Below, in pieces: positions 18,530-28,415 of a stretch of 64,000 bases of DNA. Every line of letters begins with the position of its first letter. Position 1 is the stretch's first letter. The position numbers and the translations under genes are program-made. This DNA comes from Corynebacterium sp. P4-C1 (lineage in GTDB: Bacteria; Actinomycetota; Actinomycetes; Mycobacteriales; Mycobacteriaceae), in contig NZ_CP129966.1 of the NCBI RefSeq assembly GCF_030503595.1, forward strand, positions 2,232,001 through 2,296,000, read 5' to 3'. The notes below the pieces were generated by a model that worked only from the letters and a program-made list of their open reading frames with translations, was not told the DNA's origin and searched no databases.

Positions 18530-20609
18530 CGCTGGCCTCAGCCACCCGGTGGAACAGGTCGATGTCCTCGAGGTTCTCAATGAGGACAGCGTTTCCCTGT
18601 GCGTCGCTCAACGGGACGCACCAGTTCTTGTACTGGTGGGAATTGGTGCCGGGCTGGTTCTGGATGCGGGTGTCGCCGACCATGTCGACGAGGTTCGTGC
18701 AGGTCAAAGCTGAACCCGTGTCGGCGATGAAGCGGGTGAGGCCCAAGACAAGCTCATCGACGTCGCCGCGTTCGTCCCGTCCGAGGCCGTCGAAATCGGT
18801 GTCGGCCAGTGGAGTGCCCGCGAAATAGCCGTGCTCGCGGGCGGTGTTGAGGACATGGGACTGCCAGGCGATGTCCTCGGCGTCCATCTCGTCGAGGGAT
18901 TCGTCGACGAGGCCGAGCTGGGCGCGCAGCTCGTTGTGGGCGCCGGAGAGGTACCCGGCGGTCGGCGGCAAGTCGTGCGTGCCCACCGACGACAAAGCGA
19001 GGTTGCGGTACTCCTGCGGGTGCATCGGGCGTTCGCCGGTGGGGGCGTGCTCGAACCAGATGACGGAGGTGCCCAGCACGCCCCGGTCGCGCAGCTCCTC
19101 CTGGACCCACGGCTCGAAGGTGCCCAGGTCTTCCCCGACAACGACAGCATTGGCGCGGTCGGCCTCGAGGGCGAGAATGCCGAGCATCGCCTCGTGGTCG
19201 TAATTCATGTACGCGCCGTCGGCGGGGGTGCCCATGCGCGGGATCCAGAACAGGCGGAACAGACCCAGAATGTGGTCGACGCGGATCCCGCCCGAGTGGC
19301 GCAGGACAGTCTGGAGCAGCTCGCGCCACGGGGTGTAGCCGGTTTCTGCCAGTTTGAACGGGTTCCACGGCGGCTGGGACCAGTCCTGTCCGTGCTGGCT
19401 GTACCCGTCGGGCGGGGCACCGACGGAAGCATCCTGGACGAGGACGTCGCGCAGAGTGAAAGCATCCGCGCCACCCGGGTGCACGCCGACGGCGAGGTCC
19501 GTCATGATGCCAATGGACATGCCGGCGTCCTTCGCCACCTTCTGGGCGTGCTCGCGCTGCTTGTCGGCGACGAACTGGAGCCACATGTAGAAGCGGACCA
19601 GGTCGTCGGAATCGCCGTCGACCTCGAATTCCGCGCACCAGCGGGCGTAGTTGCGGAGACCCTCTCCCTCGAATTCGACGAAGCGGTCGAATTCCTCGTG
19701 GTCGCCTGATTCCTCGAAGACGTAGAAGAGTTCGTTCAGGGCGGCGAGTTTCGCGTCGAAGATCGGGTCGCGGTCGATGAAGGCGGGGGAGGTGTTGAGA
19801 GCCTTGAACTCGGCGGCGAGCTCGTCGATGTCGGCGCGGGTGTCGTCGTCGAGAAGCGCGTATTCCGGCACGTCTTCGACCGAAATATAGATCGGGTTAA
19901 TGAAGCGGCGGGAGGTGGGAAGGTACGGCGAATCCTCGATCGGCGGCAGCGGTTGGGCGGCGTGGACCGGGTTGATAAGCAGGTATTCGGCACCGTGGCG
20001 GGCAAGGACCTTTGCGAGCTCGCCCAGGTCGTGGAAATCGCCGATCCCCCAGGAATGCTCCGAGCGTACCGAGTAGAGCTGCGCCATGACGCCGTAGGCG
20101 GGGTTCTGCAGCAGCTCGAGGTTGCGGCGGATCACCTGGGGCGTGACGACGAGGGTGCACTCCTCGCGGATGTCGCCCGATTCGAGGTGGATCGTGTGCC
20201 AACCGGTGGGTAGGTCGCCGCGGGTATGGAAGGTCGCTTCCCCCCAACCTTCCGTCGGCGGAGCCCAGTTCTCGTCCTGGTAGGCGGGGGACTCGGAACC
20301 GTCTTCGAGGGTGATCCACACGTGCGCGGGGGCACCTTCGGGGACGTGGACGTTGAAGTAGGTCTCCCGTCCCTCGCGCGCGATCACCACCGGGGGTAAG
20401 GGGCGGGTGTCCCAGTGGGTGCGCCACGCCTGGAGGGCGTCGGTGAGCTCCTCGGGGGCCGGGTCGTCGGAAAGCGGAACATCGAGAGCTTTCAGGAGGA
20501 GGACCAGGGAATCGCGCGGCGAGGCCACGATCTCGTTATTTTGGCCCCGGTACGTCAAAGTGAACCCGTACGCGGTCGCGAGTTGCTCGAGCAGTTCCGT
20601 ATCAGCCAC
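18513..20609 (-). CDS. malQ: 4-alpha-glucanotransferase (amylomaltase), GH77
   Basis: 698 residues, the usual size for actinobacterial MalQ, which carries an N-terminal extension before the GH77 barrel. Visible marks: GVMAQLYSVRSEHSWGIGDF at about 180, GGIRVDHILGLFRLFWIP near 430 (nucleophile Asp), VVGEDLGTFEP near 480 (acid Glu) and SVGTHDLPPTAGY near 535 (third Asp). It transfers glucan chains between maltodextrins and releases glucose. With treS and mak nearby, the region holds much of the alpha-glucan/maltose metabolism. Confidence 0.96.
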   Translation of the reverse strand: MADTELLEQLATAYGFTLTYRGQNNEIVASPRDSLVLLLKALDVPLSDDPAPEELTDALQAWRTHWDTRPLPPVVIAREGRETYFNVHVPEGAPAHVWITLEDGSESPAYQDENWAPPTEGWGEATFHTRGDLPTGWHTIHLESGDIREECTLVVTPQVIRRNLELLQNPAYGVMAQLYSVRSEHSWGIGDFHDLGELAKVLARHGAEYLLINPVHAAQPLPPIEDSPYLPTSRRFINPIYISVEDVPEYALLDDDTRADIDELAAEFKALNTSPAFIDRDPIFDAKLAALNELFYVFEESGDHEEFDRFVEFEGEGLRNYARWCAEFEVDGDSDDLVRFYMWLQFVADKQREHAQKVAKDAGMSIGIMTDLAVGVHPGGADAFTLRDVLVQDASVGAPPDGYSQHGQDWSQPPWNPFKLAETGYTPWRELLQTVLRHSGGIRVDHILGLFRLFWIPRMGTPADGAYMNYDHEAMLGILALEADRANAVVVGEDLGTFEPWVQEELRDRGVLGTSVIWFEHAPTGERPMHPQEYRNLALSSVGTHDLPPTAGYLSGAHNELRAQLGLVDESLDEMDAEDIAWQSHVLNTAREHGYFAGTPLADTDFDGLGRDERGDVDELVLGLTRFIADTGSALTCTNLVDMVGDTRIQNQPGTNSHQYKNWCVPLSDAQGNAVLIENLEDIDLFHRVAEASARTAR

Positions 20610-20741
20610 AACACGTCATTGTGCCAAAGAATGACGGCCTCCACAGATTTCCTGCGCAAAAGTGCAGGTACTGGTGAGCGGTGAGCTACGGGGCAAGGGT
20701 ACGGTCATTGTTAGATAGCCCACACCGAGGGAGGTTTCACA

Positions 20742-22589
20742 GTGACTGCACAAGAATCCAAAGTCTTCACCAAGCCCGCCGAATTCACGCTGGCGCCGGG
20801 GGACAACTGCCTGACCATGATGCTCGCGCAATGCGAGAAGTATCCGGACCAGACATTCTTCTCCCGCCCGGAAGGCCGTGAGTGGATCGAGGTCACCGGC
20901 AAGGAATTCGCCGACCAGGTCCGCGCGGTGGCGAAGGGAATCGTGGCCAACGGCGTGGAGCAGGGCGACCGCGTGGTGCTCATGGGGGAATCCAGCTACG
21001 AGTGGGCGTTGCTCGACTACGCGATTTGGGCGGCGGGCGCCGCGAGTGTGCCGGTCTACCCGTCGTCGTCGGAGCACCAGGTGCAGTGGATCGTGGAGGA
21101 CTCCGGTGCGAAGCTGGCGCTGACCGACACAGAGTCGAACCGCCGCCTCTACGACCACCTGGTGCTCAACGAGGAGGGAAAGGCGCCCCTGCGCGACTCG
21201 CCGACCCAGCTGAAGCGCACCCTGTCTTTCGCCACCGGTGCGGTGGGCGCGTTGACCACGGACGGCCGCGAGGTCGAGGACTCCGTGATCGACGAGCGGA
21301 TCTCCAAGATCCAGCACGATGATCTGGCTTCGCTGGTGTACACCTCGGGCACCACGGGCCGGCCGAAGGGCTGCATCCTCACCCACTTGGTGTGGGCCTC
21401 TCAGGCGAAGGCGCTGCTGACCAACCCGATCGGCCACTTGATCAACGACAAGCAGGGCACGCACTACATGACGATCCTTCCGCTGGCGCACGTGCTGGCG
21501 CGCTCGGTGGCGCTGGCGAGCTCCATGGGCGGTGCCCACCAGGCGCACTGGGCGGACATGCGGACTTTGACGCTGGCGCTGCAGCGCTTTGAGCCGGAGA
21601 TGCTGCTCGGCGTGCCGCGTGTCTATGAGAAGGTCCGCGACGGCGCCTACAACAAGGCGGCGGAAGGGTCGGACTTTGCGGCGCGCACATTCCTTGAGGC
21701 GGAGAAGGTCGCTATCGAGCACTCCAAGGCGATGGATTCGGGGGAGCGGCTGTCGCTGCGCTCCCGGGTGCGCCACAAGGTCTTCGACCGCCTCGTGTAC
21801 AAGAAGCTCCGCGACGCGGTCGGCGGGAAGGCGACGCTGGCGATCTCCGGAGGCTCGGCGATTTCGACCGATCTGCTGCACTTCTTCCGCGGCATGGGCA
21901 TCCCGATCTACGAGGGCTACGGTCTGACGGAGACCGCGGCGGCCGCATGCGTGAACTACCCGGGCGGCACGAAGATCGGCACGGTGGGCAAGCCGAACAA
22001 CGGCTACTCGGTGAAGATCAACGAAGATGGCGAGATCTGCTTCAAGGGCGACGGCGTGTTCAAGGGCTACTGGAACAACGAGGAAGCAACGAAGGAAGCT
22101 CTTGTCGACGGCTGGTTCGTCACCGGTGATCTGGGCGAAATCGACGAGGAAGGCTACGTGAGGATCACCGGCCGCAAGAAGGACCTGATCGTCACCGCCG
22201 GCGGCAAGAATATTTCCCCGGGCCCGCTCGAGGACATCCTGCGCTCGGACAAGCTGATTTCCCAAGCTGTGGTGGTCGGCGACGGCAAGCCGTTCGTCGG
22301 CGTGCTGGTCACCATTGACGAAGATGAGCTGAGCCGCTGGCGCAAGCAGAACAACATGGGCGAGCGCCCGCTGAAGGATCTGGTGAAGACGCCTGAGCTG
22401 CGCGCCGCGGTCCAGGACGTGATCAACGAGGCGAACAAGACGGTCAGCCACGCCGAGGAGATCAAGAAGTTCCGCATTCTGACCAAGGAATTGAGCGAGG
22501 AGAACGGCGAGATCACCGCCACCATGAAGGTGAAGCGCAACGTGGTCATCGAGAATTACGCGAAGCAGATCGAGCGTCTCTACCGCTAA
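20742..22589 (+). CDS. fadD: long-chain fatty acid-CoA ligase (FadD15-like)
   Basis: 615 residues from the GTG at 20742, with GGGAGG 7-8 bases upstream. Adenylate-forming enzyme: AMP-binding motif YTSGTTGRPKG near 205, GYGLTE near 393, GWFVTGDLGEID near 455 and the adenylation lysine region RKKDLIVTAGGKNI near 475. It activates long-chain acids to acyl-CoA. It is followed after 58 bases by a decayed tandem copy. Probably cytoplasmic or membrane-associated; no signal peptide. Confidence 0.94.
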   Translation: MTAQESKVFTKPAEFTLAPGDNCLTMMLAQCEKYPDQTFFSRPEGREWIEVTGKEFADQVRAVAKGIVANGVEQGDRVVLMGESSYEWALLDYAIWAAGAASVPVYPSSSEHQVQWIVEDSGAKLALTDTESNRRLYDHLVLNEEGKAPLRDSPTQLKRTLSFATGAVGALTTDGREVEDSVIDERISKIQHDDLASLVYTSGTTGRPKGCILTHLVWASQAKALLTNPIGHLINDKQGTHYMTILPLAHVLARSVALASSMGGAHQAHWADMRTLTLALQRFEPEMLLGVPRVYEKVRDGAYNKAAEGSDFAARTFLEAEKVAIEHSKAMDSGERLSLRSRVRHKVFDRLVYKKLRDAVGGKATLAISGGSAISTDLLHFFRGMGIPIYEGYGLTETAAAACVNYPGGTKIGTVGKPNNGYSVKINEDGEICFKGDGVFKGYWNNEEATKEALVDGWFVTGDLGEIDEEGYVRITGRKKDLIVTAGGKNISPGPLEDILRSDKLISQAVVVGDGKPFVGVLVTIDEDELSRWRKQNNMGERPLKDLVKTPELRAAVQDVINEANKTVSHAEEIKKFRILTKELSEENGEITATMKVKRNVVIENYAKQIERLYR

Positions 22590-22647
22590 AACCGCACGAG
22601 CCTCCTGGAAACCAACTACTTTGTACTTGAAAACTAAGGAGGCTTTT

Positions 22648-24282
22648 GTGACCACTTTCACTGTTCCCGCTGGGTTCGTCGTCGCCCCGGACGAGAATTG
22701 CTATTCCGCTCTGGTGGACACCGCCGAAAAGAACCCGGACAACGTCCTGTTTTCCCGCCCCGGCGAGCACGACTGGGTGGACGTGACCGCCGCTGAATTC
22801 GTCGCGCAGGTGCGGAAGGTCGCGAAGGGGCTCATCGCCATCATGGCCTCCGGGGCGACGACGGTGGCGATCTACCCGACGAGTTCGCTGGACTAGATCC
22901 AGTGGATCGTGGAGGATTCCGGAGCAGGGTTCGCTATCGGGGAGACCCGCGACCACGGTGTGAAATTCGCGCACCTGACCGACTCGCCCGTGGAGCAGAT
23001 CCTGCTGTTCAACGAAGACGCAGTCGGCTATCTCGAACGCGCCGGGCAAATCATCGGCGACGAGGTGCTGGACGAAAGAATCGCGTCGATCCGGCACGAC
23101 GATATCGCTTCGCTGGTCTACACCTCGGGCACAACGGGGCGTTCGAAGGGCTGCAGCAGCACCCGATCGGCAAGATCGCGGGGCCGGGCACAAAGATGGT
23201 GACGTACCTGCCGCTGGCGCACGTCATGGCGCGCTCCGTGCACCTGCTGGCGACCATTTCGGGTACGCTCCAAACCCACTGGTCGGATGTGAAGACGGTC
23301 GCCGCGGAATTCCAGCGCGCCCAGCCGGATGTGGTGCTTGGGGTTCCCCGGGTGTACGAGAAGGCGCGCAACGCCGCATACGTGAAGGCGTCGGACGGTT
23401 CGGCTATCGGTGCCCGCATCTTCAAGGAGGTCGAGAAGACGGCCATCGAGTATTCGAAGGCGCTGGAGGGGAGGGGGCGGCCGTCGATAAGCTTGAAGCT
23501 CAAGCGCACGATCTTCGACAAGCTCGTCTACTCGAAGATCCGGGAGGCACTCGGCGGCAATGTGCAGTACGGCATTTCGGGCGGGTCGGCTCTGGGGGTG
23601 CCGCTCGGGCATTTTTTCCGTGGGGCCGGACTGCCCGTGTACAAGGGGTATGGGCTCACTGAAACTGCGTCGGCGGCCGCCGTGAATTTCGGGGACGACG
23701 CAAAAATTGGGTCCGTGGGTAAGCCGATGTTCGGTTATTCTGCGAAGACGACCGAGGACAGAGAGATCTGTTTTTCGGGTGACGGAATCTTCGTCGGGTA
23801 CTGGCAGAACGAGAAAGCAACAAAAGAAGCGCTTATCGACGGCTGGTTCCACACCGGCGATCTCGGCGAAATCGACGAGAACGGATTCATCACCATCACC
23901 GGCCGCAAGAAGGACATCCTGGTGACATCCGGCGGCAAGAATGTGGCGCCGCAGCCGCTCGAGGAAATGCTGCGCCAGGATCCGCTGATCTCCCAGGCTG
24001 TCGTGGTCGGTGACGGAAAGCCGTTCATCGGGGTGCTGATCGCCCTCGCCGAGGATGCGCTGTCCCGGTGGAAAGAAGCGCGTGGGCTGGACTTGCCCGC
24101 ATACAAGCTGGCGAAGCTGCCGGAGTTGCGCGGTGAGGTGCAAGATGCGGTGAACCGGGTGAACGCATCCGTCAGCAGGGCGGAACAGATCAAGAAATTC
24201 CGCATTCTTCCCCGCGACCTGACGGAAGCGGCCGGTGGTGCTGCGGACCTTCAGCCACCAGATACGGAAGCTTTACGGGTAG
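22648..24282 (+). pseudogene. decayed tandem copy of the acyl-CoA ligase gene
   Basis: Starts with a good ribosome site (AAGGAGG) and a GTG at 22648, and aligns by eye along the whole intact ligase upstream. It carries (1) an in-frame loss of about 30 codons after KGLIA; (2) a TAG at 22894-22896; (3) loss of the segment after TSGTTGRSKGC near 23150 with a frameshift; (4) another frameshift close to the 3' end, after which the expected C-terminus (HQIRKLYG, stop at 24282) is read in a third frame. The later block still reads GYGLTETAS and RKKDILVTSGGKN. A segmental duplicate undergoing decay. Confidence 0.9.
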
Positions 24283-24373
24283 CTCCCCGGCGCGCCGTAC
24301 AAAACGCTGTGAAACTCTGGCCTAGAGTCAACGCTCGAACGCCATAACAGGACTTGAGTTGAAGGGGGCCAGT

Positions 24374-25042
24374 GTGCACCGGACTGCCGCGACGCTGCGC
24401 CACCGCGAATTGACCCAAGAGGTCTACAACATCGGAGACGAGGTCGCGGAGTACATCGAGCACATCGCCGAGGCCGTCGCGGATTACGACGGGGAGCTCA
24501 CCGACGACTGCCTGGCCGAGTTCTCCGAGATCGTAGATGACGCACGCACCGATGCCCGCCGGGTGGTCGGCGAGCTGATCGGCCTGCGCCAGGCGCTGGT
24601 GTCGGGGGTGAAGGCCGGCTCGATTTCAGCCGCTCTTCCCGCTAGTGAAAGGCTTCCGGAGCCGGAACCGCTGGATGCGGCGGGGCTGTTCGAGCTGTTC
24701 CCTCTGAGTTCGCCTACCCCGGTGAAGGCCATGACGGAGGTGTGCACGCAGCGCACAGACCTGATCGTGCAGCACCTCGGGGAAGTGGTGGACTACACCC
24801 TCGAGCAGACCGACATGGTGGCGCAGAATCTGGCGGCTGTGTCGCTGCCGCACTTGTACGCCCGCGTCGGCGAGCTGGTGGAGTCGGCTGTGGACGGCTG
24901 GCTCGACGCTGTGGTCGCCGAGCACCCCGGTTTCACCCGCGCGATGCGCGGATCCAACCCCCCGAAATTCCTGGAGGAGCGCGCCCGCGTTGACGCCATT
25001 GTGGCGAAGGTGGCGGCGAAGCGGTCGCGCCGCGGCGCATGA
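24374..25042 (+). CDS. conserved hypothetical protein, all-helical
   Basis: 222 residues from the GTG at 24374, with GGGGG five bases upstream. No signal peptide or membrane helix. The sequence is Glu/Asp/Ala-rich and predicted helical throughout (VYNIGDEVAEYIEHIAEAVADY near the start, EVVDYTLEQTDMVAQNL mid-chain) with a basic C-terminus (AKVAAKRSRRGA). The stop overlaps the hemW ATG (ATGA), so it leads or belongs to that transcript. I recognise no family; a gene occupies the same place in other corynebacteria as far as I recall. Confidence 0.75.
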   Translation: MHRTAATLRHRELTQEVYNIGDEVAEYIEHIAEAVADYDGELTDDCLAEFSEIVDDARTDARRVVGELIGLRQALVSGVKAGSISAALPASERLPEPEPLDAAGLFELFPLSSPTPVKAMTEVCTQRTDLIVQHLGEVVDYTLEQTDMVAQNLAAVSLPHLYARVGELVESAVDGWLDAVVAEHPGFTRAMRGSNPPKFLEERARVDAIVAKVAAKRSRRGA

Positions 25043-26157
25043 GTTTCGGTGTCTACGTCCATGTCCCGTTCTGCGCGACCCGGTGCGGCTACTGCGACTT
25101 CAACACGTACACTCCGTCGGAGACCGAAACGAGCTATTCCGCCTACCTCGACTCCCTGGACAAGGAGCTTGAACTGGTCGCCGGAAAGGTCGGGGTGGCC
25201 GCGGAGACTGTCTTCATCGGTGGGGGAACCCCATCCCTGTTGGGGGCCGAAGGGCTGGGAAGAATTCTGGACCGGGTCCGGAATACATTCGGCCTGGCCA
25301 AAGATGCCGAGGTGACCACCGAGTCGAACCCGGAGTCGACCAGCCCCGAGTATTTCGCGGGCCTCAGAGAAGCGGGATTCACACGGGTGTCGCTGGGAAT
25401 GCAGTCGGCATCGACCCCGGTGCTGAAGGTGCTCGACCGCCAGCACACCCCGGGTCGTGCGGTGGAGGCGGCCAAAGAGGCGAAACGCGCCGGCTTCGAG
25501 CACGTGAACTTGGACCTAATTTACGGCACGCCGACGGAGACGGACGACGACGTGCGCACGTCGGTGGATGCGGTGCTCAGCGCGGACGTGGACCACGTTT
25601 CCGCCTACTCGTTGATCGTGGAGGACGGCACCGCCATGTCGCGTAAGATCCGGTCAGGGCAGTTGCCGGCGCCGGAAGAGGACACGTACGCGGACCGGTA
25701 CGAGATCATTGCTTCACGGCTCGAGGAAAATGGTTTTGGCTGGTACGAGGTGTCGAACTGGGCGAAGCCGGGCGGAGAGTGCCGGCACAACCTGATCTAC
25801 TGGCGCGGCGGCAACTGGTGGGGTGCCGGGCCGGGGGCGCACGGCTACGTGGACCGCTACCGGTACTTCAACGTCAAACGGCCGGAGAAATACAACGTGA
25901 TGCTGGCGGACGGCGCTCTTCCTGTCGGCGGCAGCGAGATCATCACGGACGAGGAGCACCACTTCGAGCAGATCATGCTGGGGCTGCGCCTGAAAGAAGG
26001 AATCCCGCGGGAATGGGTGGGGGGAAAGGCGCAGGGGGTCGTCGATAAGCACGTGCGCGGCGGTGTGCTGGCGGAGAAAGACGGGAGAATTTCCGCGACC
26101 GACGCCGGAAGATTGCTGATCGACGGGGTGGTCACGGACATCTTGGCCGCGGAGTGA
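25039..26157 (+). CDS. hemW: HemW-like radical SAM protein (coproporphyrinogen III oxidase homologue)
   Basis: 372 residues. Near the N-terminus VPFCATRCGYCDF gives the CxxxCxxC iron-sulfur/SAM motif; the extra Cys of true HemN (CxxxCxxCxC) is replaced by Phe, which points to HemW, the heme chaperone, rather than the oxidase. GGGTPSLL and the HemN C-terminal domain (GPGAHGY) are present. ATG overlaps the upstream stop. Placed before hrcA-dnaJ2, a common actinobacterial order. Confidence 0.92.
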   Translation: MSFGVYVHVPFCATRCGYCDFNTYTPSETETSYSAYLDSLDKELELVAGKVGVAAETVFIGGGTPSLLGAEGLGRILDRVRNTFGLAKDAEVTTESNPESTSPEYFAGLREAGFTRVSLGMQSASTPVLKVLDRQHTPGRAVEAAKEAKRAGFEHVNLDLIYGTPTETDDDVRTSVDAVLSADVDHVSAYSLIVEDGTAMSRKIRSGQLPAPEEDTYADRYEIIASRLEENGFGWYEVSNWAKPGGECRHNLIYWRGGNWWGAGPGAHGYVDRYRYFNVKRPEKYNVMLADGALPVGGSEIITDEEHHFEQIMLGLRLKEGIPREWVGGKAQGVVDKHVRGGVLAEKDGRISATDAGRLLIDGVVTDILAAE

Positions 26158-26172
26158 CGCGGGCGCTACACT
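26143..26172 (+). promoter_or_regulatory. predicted SigA-type promoter of hrcA
   Basis: TTGGCC at 26143-26148 and TACACT at 26167-26172 with an 18-base spacer, inside the end of hemW and the short gap. The transcription start would fall near 26179, exactly where the CIRCE element begins. Confidence 0.55.
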
Positions 26173-26178
26173 CGTGAC

Positions 26179-26205
26179 TTAGCAGTCGAGGAAGGAGAGT
26201 GCCAA
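26179..26205 (+). promoter_or_regulatory. CIRCE element (HrcA operator)
   Basis: TTAGCAGTC at 26179-26187, nine bases, then GAGTGCCAA at 26197-26205. The consensus is TTAGCACTC-N9-GAGTGCTAA; each half matches 8 of 9 and the spacer is exactly 9. It overlaps the predicted transcription start and the ribosome site (GAAGGAGAG) and ends 2 bases before the hrcA ATG. Bound HrcA should therefore block its own expression and dnaJ2. Confidence 0.85.
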
Positions 26206-26207
26206 GT

Positions 26208-27230
26208 ATGGCGGGTGTCGCGCGCGAACGCAGGCAAGCAGTCCTGCGTGCGATCGTCGCGGACTACATTTCTTCCCAGGAACCGGTTGGCTCGAAGCGC
26301 CTCGTGGAACGCCACAAGCTCAAAGTCAGTTCCGCGACGATCCGCAACGACATGGCCGTCCTCGAAGCGGAGGGCTTCATCGCGCAGCCGCACGCCAGTT
26401 CCGGCCGCGTGCCCACCGAGAAGGGCTACCGCGCCTTTGTGGACGCGATCAACGACGTCAAGCCCCTGTCGCTTCCGGAGCGCCGGGCGATTTCGGACTT
26501 TCTCGAGTCCTCCGTCGACCTCGAGGACGTGATGCGCAGGTCGGCGCACCTGCTGGCGCAGCTCACGCGGCAGGCGGCTGTGGTCCAGCTTCCCACCCTG
26601 GCGGTCTCGCGCGTGAAGCACTGCGAGGTGGTGGCGCTGACACCGATGCGCCTGCTGCTCGTGCTCATCACGGACAACGGGAGAGTGGACCAGCGGAATG
26701 TGGAGCTGGCCGCCCCGATCGACGAGGACGGACTGACGCAGCTGCGGGATCTCCTGAACCGGGCCCTGGCAGGCAAGACGATGGGGGATGCGTCGACATC
26801 GCTCGCCCTGCTTGCCGACGACGCCCCAGCCGCCATCGCCGAGCCGCTGAACAGGGCCATTGCTGTATTGATCGACACGCTGGTGGAGAGCCCGAGCGAC
26901 CGCGTGCTCATCGCGGGGGCCGCGAACCTGGTGCCCATGACCACCGACCTGCTCAGCGTTGTCGAGGCGCTCGAAGAACAGGTGGTGGTGCTCAAACTCT
27001 TGGCCAACCTGCCGGAACTGGGAAACGTCAGCGTGATCATCGGCGCGGAGAACGAGGACGAGGAACTGTCCAAAGCGAGCATCGTCACCACCGGTTACGG
27101 TGCGGCCGGAGAAACCCTCGGCGGGGTGGGTGTCCTCGGCCCGACGTACATGGACTACCCCGGTACCATGCAGAAGGTCGCCGCCGTGGCCCACTACATC
27201 AGCCACATCCTCGGCGAAGAGGGCGGATGA
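26208..27230 (+). CDS. hrcA: heat-inducible transcription repressor HrcA
   Basis: 340 residues from the ATG at 26208. A GTG at 26199 is too close to the ribosome site and inside the operator. The N-terminal winged helix ([38 protein letters not shown]) and the HrcA marker [14 protein letters not shown] near residue 65 identify it. It represses chaperone genes through CIRCE, refolding with GroEL. A CIRCE lies right at its own start, implying autoregulation. Confidence 0.96.
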   Translation: MAGVARERRQAVLRAIVADYISSQEPVGSKRLVERHKLKVSSATIRNDMAVLEAEGFIAQPHASSGRVPTEKGYRAFVDAINDVKPLSLPERRAISDFLESSVDLEDVMRRSAHLLAQLTRQAAVVQLPTLAVSRVKHCEVVALTPMRLLLVLITDNGRVDQRNVELAAPIDEDGLTQLRDLLNRALAGKTMGDASTSLALLADDAPAAIAEPLNRAIAVLIDTLVESPSDRVLIAGAANLVPMTTDLLSVVEALEEQVVVLKLLANLPELGNVSVIIGAENEDEELSKASIVTTGYGAAGETLGGVGVLGPTYMDYPGTMQKVAAVAHYISHILGEEGG

Positions 27231-27287
27231 CACCCCGCGTTTTCACACGATTAGAAGATGAACAGATTTAGCGGAAAAGGACTTTAG

Positions 27288-28415
27288 ATGGCTCGCGACT
27301 ATTACGGCATTCTCGGAGTGGACCAGGGCGCCACCGACGCGGAGATCAAGAAGGCGTACCGCCGCCTGGCGCGCAAGTACCACCCGGATGTTAACGATAC
27401 TGAGGAAGCGGCGGAGAAATTCCGCGAAATCTCCGTGGCGCAGGAGGTTCTGCTCGACCCGAAGAAGCGCAGCATCGTCGACCGCGGCGGCGACCCGATG
27501 GAGCAGGGCGGAGGCCCAGCCGGCGGCACCGGCGGATTCGGTTTCGGGGACATCTTCGAGGCATTCTTCGGGGACACAGGCGGCGGGCGTGGTCCGCGTT
27601 CGCGCGTGCAGCCGGGCAACGACGCCCTGCTGCGCACAACGATTTCGTTGGCGGAGGCGTATTCCGGCACCCGCAAGGATGTGACCGTGGATACCGCTGT
27701 GCTGTGCGAGCACTGCCACGGCACAGGCTCCGAATCGGAATCCAAGCCGGTCACCTGTGACGAATGCGGCGGCCAGGGCCAGGTCCAGCAGGTGCAGCAG
27801 TCCTTCCTGGGCAACATCATGACCACCACGTCGTGCCCGAAGTGCTCCGGTTTCGGGGAGATCATCACCGACCCGTGCCAGAAGTGCGGCGGGCAGGGGC
27901 GTGTCCGTTCGCGCAGGGATATCGCCGTGAAGATTCCGGCGGGCATCGTTGGCGGCATGCGAATCCGCATGGCCGGCCAGGGTGAGGTCGGGCACGGCGG
28001 CGGCCCGGCCGGCGACCTGTACGTGGAGGTGGACACGGAGACCCACCCGGTGTTCGTGCGCGAAGGCGACAACCTGCACCTGAAGGTCAACGTGCCGATG
28101 TACGACGCGGCACTGGGCACCACCGTCGAGGTGGAGAATTTGGCGGGCGAGACCACGACGATCGACATTCCGGCCGGCACGCAGCCGGAGGAGGAGCTCG
28201 TGCTTACCGGCCAGGGCATGCCGCGCCTGCGCCGGGAAGGCACCGGCGACATGGTCGCGCACGTCCAGGTCGTCGTGCCCACGGAACTGACCAAGGAGCA
28301 GCGTCGCAGCCTGGAAGAGCTGCGCGACGCGCACGGGGATTCCTCGTACGTCGAAGAAGAAGCGGGCCACGACGAGGGCTTCTTCTCCCGTCTCCGCGAC
28401 CGTTTCCGCCGCTAA
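27288..28415 (+). CDS. dnaJ2: co-chaperone DnaJ (second actinobacterial type, DnaJ2)
   Basis: 375 residues: J domain 1-70 with HPD (residues 32-34), a Gly/Phe-rich stretch about 72-105, a zinc domain with four CxxCxGxG-type repeats ([32 protein letters not shown]) and the C-terminal substrate domain. It stimulates DnaK and hands over unfolded proteins. The first gene after hrcA, 57 bases away, and expected to share its CIRCE control. Confidence 0.96.
   Translation: MARDYYGILGVDQGATDAEIKKAYRRLARKYHPDVNDTEEAAEKFREISVAQEVLLDPKKRSIVDRGGDPMEQGGGPAGGTGGFGFGDIFEAFFGDTGGGRGPRSRVQPGNDALLRTTISLAEAYSGTRKDVTVDTAVLCEHCHGTGSESESKPVTCDECGGQGQVQQVQQSFLGNIMTTTSCPKCSGFGEIITDPCQKCGGQGRVRSRRDIAVKIPAGIVGGMRIRMAGQGEVGHGGGPAGDLYVEVDTETHPVFVREGDNLHLKVNVPMYDAALGTTVEVENLAGETTTIDIPAGTQPEEELVLTGQGMPRLRREGTGDMVAHVQVVVPTELTKEQRRSLEELRDAHGDSSYVEEEAGHDEGFFSRLRDRFRR

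Noticed and set aside
22894-22896. TAG in the second acyl-CoA ligase copy as a recoding or readthrough site.
   Set aside because: The same gene also has deletions and frameshifts, so ordinary decay explains it.
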